The notes beneath the pieces are model-generated. The model worked only from the letters and a program-made list of their open reading frames with translations. It was not told the origin of the DNA and did no database searches. A DNA stretch of 5,673 bases from Spirochaetales bacterium UBA1265 (GTDB taxonomy: Bacteria > Spirochaetota > Spirochaetia > Sphaerochaetales > Sphaerochaetaceae), in NCBI GenBank assembly GCA_002308475.1, contig DBVL01000109.1, positions 835 through 6,507 of the forward strand, in the 5' to 3' direction. The position numbers and the translations under genes are program-made. This document shows positions 1 through 5,673 of this stretch, one piece after another; position 1 is the first letter of the stretch, and each line of letters starts with the position of its first letter.

Positions 1-1641
1 CCCCCCCTGCCACTACATGCCTCAACCCAGCTTGCGGTCCACACCATAGAGGGAGTGAAAGTCCTGCAGAAAATAGGTTTCACACGGGTGGTACTGGCAA
101 GAGAGACATCTTTGGAGGAAATCAGGGAAATCCGGAAAGCATGCCCTGATGTGGAACTGAAGGTCTTTATTCACGGTGCCCTGTGCTACGGCTTCTCGGG
201 GCTGTGCATGGCCAGTGAAAACATAACGGGACGCAGCGCAAACCGCGGAGAGTGTGCACAGATATGCAGAACATGGTTCAACTGCAAGGAAACCGGAGAG
301 GATTTCTGGCCGTTCAGCATGAAGGACCTCTGCGTTGGACCGGATGTGGTTAAGTTTGCAGAAGCAGGAATAGATTCACTGAAAGTTGAAGGAAGAATGA
401 AAGGGCCGGAGTACGTTTACTGGACAGCCCGTTACTACTCTCTCCTGCTGGATGGCGCTGACCCGTTCTCAGAAGAAGTCAGAACGGCAGAAGAGGCCAT
501 GAGGATTGCTTTCTCAAGAGAGACCACAAAGGGCTTCATGTTCACCGGGAAGAACGGCTCGATGGGAAGTGAGAATATGGTCTGCACCACATACCCTTCC
601 CACATTGGCATCCAGGTCGGAAAAATAGACAGGGTTCTTAACGGCAAGGCAGTAATCCGCTTCTCCAAACCTGTAGCCCTGAGGGACGGCCTCCTGGTCA
701 TAAGCGGCAGAGAGTCTGCAGGCTTTGCGCTCTCCGATCTGAGCAACGGTCGCTCTTTTGCCGCCCCGGGAGAAACAGTGACGGTAGCCTTCCCCTCTTC
801 CGCCTTCACAAAAAAGCCCCAAAGCGGAACCCCCATCATGTGCACCAAGCGCCACAACTCCCCCCTGCCCCTGCTGAACGAGAACATACCTCTGTACAAG
901 AAGCCCCTCGCTATCCATACCGTCCTAACGGACAATGCCCTAATTGTTGACTCCCAATCCTGGCCCCTGAGTGTGCAGGAAGCAGAAAAAGTCTCAGATG
1001 GAAACAGTCCTTTCTCCGTTCTTACAAAGATCTTCAGCGCTTCTGACACAAGCTTTTTCACGCTGGGAGAACTCAGCTTTGAGAACAAAAGCTCATTCAG
1101 CCACCCATTCATGCCTCTTTCTGCCCTGAAACAGATCAGGCGTGAATTCTACAGCCGTGAAGATGCCTCCTTCTCTTCCTATCTTGCTTCCCCCAGCCCG
1201 GAACCCGAAGGTCTGACCTACATATCAAAACCTTCTGATTCCTACCAGGCTCCTCCTGTTGCCTTTGATGAGAAAAAGCTCTTTGAAACCCTGGACACTG
1301 TAGCCACCTCAGTCTCAGCCATAGGACTGAATAACATCTCCCATGTTGCCTGGGCTCAGAAGCACCCCGAGGTTCCGGTTTACGCAGACCAGTTTCTCTA
1401 CGTCTACAACTCAGAGGCCTTGAAACTCTTAAAGAGCCTACTGCCAAACCTGATTGGCTGTGTGAGAACAAAGCCGGGAGAACTGCCTCTGTTCATAAGC
1501 CGGGTCTGCTTCAGACACCATGCTCTCAAAAAGGACTGTAAAGGTTGCAGCAGGGACAATACCTACCACTTAAGCCAGAACGGAAACAGCTATACTGTCC
1601 ACTGCAAGGACTGCATGACTTACGTGGAAGCCTCCCGGTAA
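1..1641 (+). CDS. U32 family protein (RlhA/TrhP-like), 5' end outside window
   Basis: The frame is open from base 1; the first GTG/ATG-type start inside the window (base 55) is internal, because the preceding codons already read as U32 core (LHASTQLAVHTIEG). Roughly 100 N-terminal residues are probably missing; 546 are present. Family hallmarks follow in order: the U32 signature around GALCYGFSGLCMAS (about 175-213), SMKDLC (about 318-335), a DSLKVEGRMKGPEYV stretch (about 373-417), and an FSRETTKGF segment. Cysteine codons at 184, 205, 253 and 265 give C-X6-C-X15-C-X3-C, resembling the cysteines that hold a 4Fe-4S cluster in characterised U32 hydroxylases. A C-terminal cysteine group (1507, 1537, 1546, 1603, 1612) includes CKGC and CKDC. 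The long form with this tail resembles RlhA (23S rRNA C2501 hydroxylation) more than the shorter TrhP (tRNA U34 hydroxylation), but the substrate cannot be decided here. The 'peptidase' name is historical. The end overlaps the convergent gene by 22 bases. Confidence 0.93.
   Translation, partial: PPLPLHASTQLAVHTIEGVKVLQKIGFTRVVLARETSLEEIREIRKACPDVELKVFIHGALCYGFSGLCMASENITGRSANRGECAQICRTWFNCKETGEDFWPFSMKDLCVGPDVVKFAEAGIDSLKVEGRMKGPEYVYWTARYYSLLLDGADPFSEEVRTAEEAMRIAFSRETTKGFMFTGKNGSMGSENMVCTTYPSHIGIQVGKIDRVLNGKAVIRFSKPVALRDGLLVISGRESAGFALSDLSNGRSFAAPGETVTVAFPSSAFTKKPQSGTPIMCTKRHNSPLPLLNENIPLYKKPLAIHTVLTDNALIVDSQSWPLSVQEAEKVSDGNSPFSVLTKIFSASDTSFFTLGELSFENKSSFSHPFMPLSALKQIRREFYSREDASFSSYLASPSPEPEGLTYISKPSDSYQAPPVAFDEKKLFETLDTVATSVSAIGLNNISHVAWAQKHPEVPVYADQFLYVYNSEALKLLKSLLPNLIGCVRTKPGELPLFISRVCFRHHALKKDCKGCSRDNTYHLSQNGNSYTVHCKDCMTYVEASR
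1620..1641. other. Convergent 22-base overlap of two coding regions
   Basis: The plus-strand U32 gene ends with TAA at 1639-1641, and the minus-strand LRR lipoprotein gene ends with TAA at 1622-1620. Both frames are intact to their stops. No hairpin followed by a T run was found on either strand next to the stops, so any terminator must lie inside the opposing gene, or termination is factor-dependent. Confidence 0.8.
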
Positions 1642-2891
1642 CCATAGACTATATTCTCAGCCTTAAGATCTGAAGCCCATGTCAAGAGCCATCCTGAGGG
1701 CCTTGAGCCCTTGGCAAACGGAACATAGACATGAAGAATCTCCTTGTTACAGGAAGAAAAACAGTTTCCTTTAAATGTGGTCACACTTGGAGCAATTGTC
1801 ACACTCTCCAGATTCTGACATGAGGAAAAGGCTCGGGCAGCCACGTATGTCACTCCATCTTTCAAGCAGATTTTCTCCAAAGAATCACAGAAAGAAAAAC
1901 AGAAGCTTGGCACATAGGAAGCAAAGCATACAACAGCAGTCAGTGAGGTATTGTGCAAAGCACTGGTGTTCGAGAACATTTCCGCAGAAAGAGTTACTCC
2001 CGGTCCTATAGCCAGATAGCGGACAGAGTCCAGCTCTGCTGCTTCCATGTCAGAAACTATGGGCTCTAGGCCCAGATCAGAGATGGAGGTCCAGAAGTTG
2101 CCAACAGGAGAAAAGTACGGTTCATCTAGGTTTATCACTTCCCCAGTCTCAACACTCCTAAAGCCCGTGCAGACCTTATTAGAATCTTCACTCAGACCGT
2201 AATCAAGACGCGGATCAGTGAAATCTATCTCCGTATAGGCCGGTCTTATCTCTGCCAGGCAAATGTACTCTGTCTGCATATCCGGGAAAACTCGCAGGAG
2301 AGAGACATCAGAAAAGTAAGAATGTCCGTCCACTGAGAAATCAGAGCTGACAGTATAGAGACCACTTTCCAGGCTCTCATTACTGCTCATTTCCACCCGT
2401 TCACCTTCCGAGATGCAGTTAAAAGACAGAACAGTCTCCACCCCGTCCTTCAGAAGAGCCAGAGATACAGAGTGCTCTCCTTCAATTGCTGCAGTCTCAA
2501 CAGTAAATGAAACAGTTGCACTTCCTTCCGTTGGAGAAAGAAGAGCTATTGGAACATCTATGTTGTTCATTTCTCCAGAACTCAGATACACTATGGTTTT
2601 CCCGAAGGCAACCGGGTTTTCCTCACTGTCAAAACCACAGACAGCAAAGGTCCACAGACCAGGAGCATAGCTACCGGCAGAAAAGGAAGAGAGACTTCCA
2701 AGTTCCTGAGTACAGGAGGTGGGTCCGACAGACTGCTCTCCCCTTACAGCTGTGAATCTGTAGCTGAGATCTGCCTTGCTCTGATCAACTGAAAGAATAG
2801 CCAGCCCCAGGGTCTCCTGAGGCTGGGAACAGGAGATAGTCATGAATAAAAACAAGAGAAAAAATTTTGCAAGAAAAAGCTTTTTTACCAT
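1620..2891 (-). CDS. Predicted lipoprotein with BspA/TpLRR-type leucine-rich repeat tail
   Basis: This 423-residue protein starts with a charged, hydrophobic signal peptide ending in FMTISC, so Cys21 is the likely lipidated residue; the lipobox is relaxed, as is usual in spirochaetes. Residues 30-117 form a module with APGLWTFAV at 76-84 and IVYLSSGEMNN at 100-110. Residues 122-212 form a second beta-rich module with SGLYTVS at 176-182. Both modules match the lipoprotein encoded just upstream. Residues 325-392 carry about two to three LRR_5-like units (CFSFCDSLEKICL; VTYVAARAFSSCQNLESVTI; VTTFKGNCFSSC), followed by a VYVPFAKG-type closing strand common at the end of such proteins. TpLRR/BspA proteins are often surface binding proteins, so an adhesion or ligand-binding role is plausible but inferred. 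The ATG has a good ribosome binding site, and the gap of 32 bases to the upstream gene suggests co-transcription. It is the last gene of the cluster, and its TAA lies inside the convergent U32 gene. Confidence 0.88.
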   Translation of the reverse strand: MVKKLFLAKFFLLFLFMTISCSQPQETLGLAILSVDQSKADLSYRFTAVRGEQSVGPTSCTQELGSLSSFSAGSYAPGLWTFAVCGFDSEENPVAFGKTIVYLSSGEMNNIDVPIALLSPTEGSATVSFTVETAAIEGEHSVSLALLKDGVETVLSFNCISEGERVEMSSNESLESGLYTVSSDFSVDGHSYFSDVSLLRVFPDMQTEYICLAEIRPAYTEIDFTDPRLDYGLSEDSNKVCTGFRSVETGEVINLDEPYFSPVGNFWTSISDLGLEPIVSDMEAAELDSVRYLAIGPGVTLSAEMFSNTSALHNTSLTAVVCFASYVPSFCFSFCDSLEKICLKDGVTYVAARAFSSCQNLESVTIAPSVTTFKGNCFSSCNKEILHVYVPFAKGSRPSGWLLTWASDLKAENIVYGYREAST

Positions 2892-2897
2892 AAACCA

Positions 2898-2906
2898 CCC
2901 CCTTCT
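2898..2906 (-). promoter_or_regulatory. Ribosome binding site of the LRR lipoprotein gene
   Basis: On the minus strand the sequence reads AGAAGGGGG, then six bases to the ATG at 2891. It supports this ATG, which also precedes the complete signal peptide. It lies in the 32-base gap after the Ig-like lipoprotein gene, and no separate promoter fits there. Confidence 0.65.
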
Positions 2907-2923
2907 ATTCTTTCTGACTTTGA

Positions 2924-4030
2924 TTACTGGGTAACAGCTCCATCAACAAAAGCGCCAGAAGCGTTGATTGTGAAGTGACCTCTGCAACAGACAGCATCTA
3001 TGCTTTCATTTGCTGTGTTTTCAGCCATAACCACACAGGTCACACAGTAGTAGCCTGCGTCTGCACTCATGAGGTTCTCTCCAAAGCAGGAACTGACATT
3101 GAGCGTTGCTCCGCTCTGGGAGACCTTTGTTCCATTTATGTACCACTTGTAAGTAACATTTGTGAAACCGCTTCCGCCTGGAGTTGCTGTAAAGGTTGTG
3201 TTTGCGCTGTTGTATGAGAGAGCAGCACTAAGACCCTGTTTTGAAACAGACAGATTGACTGAGGCGTAGAGGAAGCCTTCCATGCGGCCACCTATGGTGG
3301 TGGTTGTTCCCTCAATAATCCTGAACGGTGTAACAGCTGAGGATATGGCATTGTTTGCACTGCTGTTCTCATAGTAAGACACAGAGAGCAGGTACAGGCC
3401 TGGAGCCAGAGTTGAATCTGAGAACGTGAGGTTGCAATCCTCAGCGGTACGGGTCACAGAACCCTGTGGTACACTGAGAGGAACGCTGTTTGCATTCTCA
3501 TCTGTTAGACTTATGTAGGAAAGAGAGAAGGTGCTTGTCTGATTACTGCTTACCATAGGAGCTGAGATGTTTATGCTCAGTGTTCCGGTAAGGCCTTCCT
3601 GTGTGTTTATGACAGGAGAGATTATTACGCTGACATTGTTTGTACCAGGAGCCAGATAGACAGTGTTCTTTCCTTCATAGATAACACCACCAGTGCTGTT
3701 TTTACCACGGACAGTAAAGGTCCAGTAGCCAGGGGAGAAACGGGCAGCTATTGTTCCCGCTCCTGTGCTCTGGGCGCCGTAATCCTCAAATGCAGTGGAC
3801 TTTCCCTTTGCATCCGCTACGGTGGTTGTTGCCTTGAACTCGTAGCTTGTGATTACAGATGCGTCATTTGTGACTGTAAGATCTTTGGTATCAGATGTCT
3901 GAACATTCAGGTTCACAGAAGCCAAAGCCGAGTCTTCCGGTTTTGCTGAAGAGGAGACTTCTCCGCTGCAGGAAACAAACAGAAGAGCAATAACAAGTGC
4001 GAAAATCACGAACAATTTTCCTTTTTCCAT
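2924..4030 (-). CDS. Predicted lipoprotein with C-terminal immunoglobulin-like domain
   Basis: This 368-residue protein has a lipoprotein signal ending in LLFVSC (Cys21), then a low-complexity Ser/Ala/Lys linker. The first module (about 35-138) contains FSPGYWTFTVRG at 98-109 and NTVYLAPGTNNVSV at 122-135. The second (about 145-245) contains APGLYLLSVSYY at 209-220. Both are paralogous to the same regions of the LRR lipoprotein downstream. Residues 262-355 look like an immunoglobulin-fold domain: VTYKWYING (292-300, with the core Trp at 296) and SADAGYYC (322-329) are the typical strand C and strand F signatures. The usual strand B cysteine is replaced (Ala282 by eye), and extra cysteines occur at 315, 332, 348 and 349. 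The function is unknown; a surface-binding role is inferred. A strong AGGAGG ribosome binding site marks the ATG. The gene sits 21 bases after the caspase-like gene, in the same apparent operon. Confidence 0.87.
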   Translation of the reverse strand: MEKGKLFVIFALVIALLFVSCSGEVSSSAKPEDSALASVNLNVQTSDTKDLTVTNDASVITSYEFKATTTVADAKGKSTAFEDYGAQSTGAGTIAARFSPGYWTFTVRGKNSTGGVIYEGKNTVYLAPGTNNVSVIISPVINTQEGLTGTLSINISAPMVSSNQTSTFSLSYISLTDENANSVPLSVPQGSVTRTAEDCNLTFSDSTLAPGLYLLSVSYYENSSANNAISSAVTPFRIIEGTTTTIGGRMEGFLYASVNLSVSKQGLSAALSYNSANTTFTATPGGSGFTNVTYKWYINGTKVSQSGATLNVSSCFGENLMSADAGYYCVTCVVMAENTANESIDAVCCRGHFTINASGAFVDGAVTQ

Positions 4031-4036
4031 AATAAT

Positions 4037-4042
4037 CCTCCT
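4037..4042 (-). promoter_or_regulatory. Ribosome binding site of the Ig-like lipoprotein gene
   Basis: A perfect AGGAGG on the minus strand, six bases before the ATG at 4030, lies in the 21-base gap after the caspase-like gene. It is the strongest ribosome binding site in the cluster, so the Ig-like lipoprotein may be made in larger amounts than its neighbours (inference). Confidence 0.75.
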
Positions 4043-4051
4043 TATTTGACT

Positions 4052-4939
4052 TTATGGAATCAAAAGAACAGGAACACAGGTCCTGTTTGTAACCGGTTTC
4101 TGCCGCTCTGAGCCCCACTTGGCCAGAGTGGCCTCATATAGTTCCCTCACACTTGTTTTCCCTGTTTTTCTCCCTTGATACCCAAATACAGCTTTCGGTT
4201 TCCCGTTTGCTCTTATCTCCGTCTGAATGGTAGATGAGTGCACCCACCCAAGAACCTCCAGTATTCTCATTGTGAAAAGGCTGTGCTTTTCAATCTGACC
4301 ATCCTCATTCAAAAGAGAGGACATATAGGAAACCTGGTCGGCTTCTGATGAACAAATCAGAGCAACCCTTGATTCCTCTGTGCTTCTGAAAATATTTTCC
4401 AGTGCATCTGAGATAGTGCTTGTATATGTATTTGCCTGCTCTGCACAACCCGAGTAGCAGCAATCAAGAATCAAAACTGAAGGACAACCTTTCTCTTCCA
4501 ATATCTCCATCAGGTTCTGGACATATAGCCTGGAGTACATGGGGCTATCCTGTGTCTGATCTGCAGCAAGAAAGAAGCCTTCTTCATCCACACTTCCGTG
4601 GCCGGAGAAATAGAAGACAAGAAGATCCTCTTCTCCTGCTTCCGTTTCCCTGAGAGTCTTTTCTATTGCAGTGGCACTCAAGTCTCCGCTTTCAGGAAGA
4701 AGCAGGGTCGTATGGACGCTCAGGGATTTTTCTGAATAGACAGAATATAGACAGGCAGCGATCTCGGAAGCATCGTGCGGGGCACCGTATAAGGTCGTGA
4801 TAACAGACTTCTCATAGTTAAGTCCGACACTTATTACGTATACCTCGCCATTTCCGGCAAGGGAGACCGGAGAGAGGGAACAAGAGATTAAGAAGTGAAG
4901 CAGAACAAGAGCATGGGGAATCATAGATTTTTTCTTCAC
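4052..4939 (-). CDS. Caspase-like (peptidase C14) predicted lipoprotein
   Basis: This 295-residue protein has the caspase/metacaspase fold pattern: strand 1 EVYVISVGLNY (32-42), GAPHDA (52-57), catalytic histidine His114 in YFSGHGS, catalytic cysteine Cys161 in LILDCCYSG (156-164), strand VALICSS (192-198), and a C-terminal SLFTMRILEVL helix (220-230). The dyad looks intact, so an active cysteine endopeptidase is expected; substrate and cleavage specificity are unknown. The N-terminus is Lys-rich and hydrophobic and ends in FLISC, a good lipobox (Cys20), so the protease is predicted to be lipid-anchored outside the cytoplasm. No other domain is visible; the length is essentially one p20/p10-like caspase unit. 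Translation starts at GTG (4937-4939), overlapping the upstream TGA as GTGA; the next in-frame ATG (residue 6) would remove the lysines of the signal peptide. A GGAGG site six bases upstream supports the GTG. Translational coupling with the preceding gene is likely. Confidence 0.9.
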   Translation of the reverse strand: MKKKSMIPHALVLLHFLISCSLSPVSLAGNGEVYVISVGLNYEKSVITTLYGAPHDASEIAACLYSVYSEKSLSVHTTLLLPESGDLSATAIEKTLRETEAGEEDLLVFYFSGHGSVDEEGFFLAADQTQDSPMYSRLYVQNLMEILEEKGCPSVLILDCCYSGCAEQANTYTSTISDALENIFRSTEESRVALICSSEADQVSYMSSLLNEDGQIEKHSLFTMRILEVLGWVHSSTIQTEIRANGKPKAVFGYQGRKTGKTSVRELYEATLAKWGSERQKPVTNRTCVPVLLIP

Positions 4940-5478
4940 TTCTCGCCTCCGGGACCGCCGCCATAGATAACACTTGTTACAAGGCCCAGACCTATTCCTT
5001 TGCGCTCTGAGCCGGCTTCAGCGGTTAAAGATAAACCTGTAAGAAGAGAAAAATGCTTCTTTTCAACAACCTTGAACAGTAAATCCACCTTGGCACTGAT
5101 CATGGAAAAAAAGGCTCTGGTGTCCAGATTCATGCTGTAAAAGCTCAGACCTGCGGCAGCAGAAACTCTGTAGTTCTCTCTTTCTCCGGCTAATGCAGCG
5201 CGCACGGAAAATCCTCCCAAATTCCCTAGGGAGAAAAACAGGTCTTGCCTCTTTATCTCCTCCATGTAAAAGAGAGAAGTTTCTACTCCCGCTGCATAAG
5301 CCTTTGATCTGTATCCGAGAAAAACAGATCCCGAGTCTCCCATATAGAGTGAGGATGTTCCTCCAAACTCCAACAGGGAGAGGGAACGGGAATATCTGGC
5401 CTCCGCCTCAAGAGGCAGAGCCCCGAGACACAGACCAGAGAGAAGGATGAATGAAAACAACAGGCTTTTTTTCTTCAT
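4936..5478 (-). CDS. Small exported protein, probably beta-rich envelope or outer-membrane type
   Basis: No family is recognised. With the start at 5478 the product has 180 residues and opens with a classical Sec signal peptide: MKKK, a hydrophobic core to about residue 22, and a probable signal peptidase I site after the ALPLEAEA region (about 27). Cys17 is inside the hydrophobic stretch and lacks a lipobox. The mature part alternates polar and hydrophobic residues in short Gly-separated strands with many aromatics (SLYMGDSGSVFLGYRS, FFSLGNLGGFSV, AAGLSFYSMNL, GIGLGLVTSVIYGGG), as in small outer-membrane beta-barrels. The frame stays open up to an ATG at 5625, but those 49 extra codons would bury the signal peptide and have no ribosome binding site, so the inner start is chosen; only a weak AGGG (5482-5485) precedes it. 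It is the first gene of the cluster and overlaps the caspase-like gene by four bases, suggesting a linked function. Confidence 0.75.
   Translation of the reverse strand: MKKKSLLFSFILLSGLCLGALPLEAEARYSRSLSLLEFGGTSSLYMGDSGSVFLGYRSKAYAAGVETSLFYMEEIKRQDLFFSLGNLGGFSVRAALAGERENYRVSAAAGLSFYSMNLDTRAFFSMISAKVDLLFKVVEKKHFSLLTGLSLTAEAGSERKGIGLGLVTSVIYGGGPGGEK
4946..4950 (-). promoter_or_regulatory. Ribosome binding site deciding the GTG start of the caspase-like gene
   Basis: GGAGG on the minus strand lies six bases before the GTG at 4939, within the last codons of the upstream gene (its Gly-Gly-Glu-Lys end). It supports GTG over the ATG five codons further in. Confidence 0.7.
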
Positions 5479-5673
5479 ACACCCTATAAGACGCCGCAAA
5501 GTCCCCAAGCTTTGTTGATTTTTTGAAAAAAAGTTGAAAATTTTATTGTTCAAGAAACGCCGTGGTCCAATTTGACCCCATTTCTGGACCTGATAGGCAT
5601 GGAGAAAAGCATTTGCTATGGTCATCGAGCTCTATATGAAACTTGTTTTTTTTATTTAGACTACCTTGGTATA
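5479..5673 (-). promoter_or_regulatory. Upstream region of the four-gene cluster; AT-rich, promoter not resolved
   Basis: These 195 bases to the window edge hold no gene I can support. The stretch 5515-5550 is clearly AT-rich against its surroundings, with A and T tracts, and is the most likely location of the cluster promoter. A possible but poor match on the minus strand is TTGGAC (5565-5570) with TAAAAT further in at an over-long 19-base spacing. An inverted repeat, TTGAA and TTCAA separated by ten bases (5534-5553), lies inside the AT-rich part. The final 30 bases contain a run of eight T on the plus strand with no hairpin of note before it. Confidence 0.35.
5564..5577. promoter_or_regulatory. 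Near-palindromic 14-base dyad, possible operator
   Basis: GGTCCAATTTGACC on the plus strand is palindromic at 12 of 14 positions (arms GGTC and GACC). It lies just upstream of the AT-rich stretch, about 86 bases before the start of the first cluster gene. Its place suits a regulator site, but there is one copy and no known consensus that I recognise, so it may be chance. Confidence 0.25.

Noticed and set aside
435..1112. Long open frame on the minus strand within the U32 gene
   Set aside because: It is antisense to a clearly conserved coding region, has no recognisable protein features, and arises from codon bias of the real gene.
2413..2755. Plus-strand open frames opposite the LRR lipoprotein gene
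   Set aside because: They have biased, low-information composition and no ribosome binding site, and they lie opposite a well-supported gene.
3288..3300. CCACCTATGGTGG hairpin
   Set aside because: It lies inside the Ig-like lipoprotein gene (around Ile-Gly-Gly-Arg codons), is short, has no T run and is explained by coding sequence.
5479..5625. N-terminal extension of the small exported protein to an ATG at 5625 (49 more codons)
   Set aside because: It would place the signal peptide inside the protein, has no ribosome binding site, and crosses the AT-rich, promoter-like stretch; the ATG at 5478 fits a normal signal peptide.
5599..5673. Open plus-strand frame of 25 codons running off the right edge
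   Set aside because: It has no ribosome binding site, is short, and the residues match nothing I recognise; it cannot be told from chance without the next bases.
5643..5673. Possible divergent plus-strand promoter (TTGTTT with TGGTATA at the edge)
   Set aside because: The spacing is about 21 bases, and the -10 box is cut by the window end, so it cannot be supported.

Overview
The window looks like a piece of a spirochaete chromosome, perhaps a host-associated Treponema or Sphaerochaeta relative. This is inferred from three adjacent genes with relaxed, spirochaete-style lipoprotein signal peptides (ISC or VSC at the modified cysteine), a BspA/TpLRR-type leucine-rich repeat tail, and a moderate base composition. 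No rRNA or housekeeping marker is present to fix the genus, and no tRNA, CRISPR array, insertion sequence or phage gene was seen.

Layout. On the plus strand, bases 1-1641 carry the 3' part of a long U32-family protein (RlhA/TrhP-like; its N-terminus lies outside the window). Everything else is on the minus strand and reads from right to left as a tight four-gene cluster: a small exported, probably beta-rich protein (5478-4936); a caspase-like (peptidase C14) predicted lipoprotein (4939-4052); a predicted lipoprotein with a C-terminal immunoglobulin-like domain (4030-2924); and a predicted lipoprotein with a C-terminal leucine-rich-repeat tail (2891-1620). The junctions are a 4-base overlap (GTGA), a 21-base gap and a 32-base gap, so one transcript is likely. 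The last gene converges on the U32 gene and overlaps its 3' end by 22 bases. Bases 5479-5673 hold an AT-rich upstream region with two dyads but no convincing promoter.

How the genes may work together. All four minus-strand products carry export signals, so the cluster looks like an envelope or surface module. It combines a membrane-anchored caspase-fold protease with an intact His-Cys dyad, a putative small outer-membrane-type protein, and two paralogous lipoproteins. The lipoproteins share a two-part N-terminal scaffold and differ only in the C-terminal presumed recognition module (Ig-like versus LRR). The link between protease and display proteins is inference from gene order and signal peptides. 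The U32 gene is oriented against the cluster and is probably unrelated in function.
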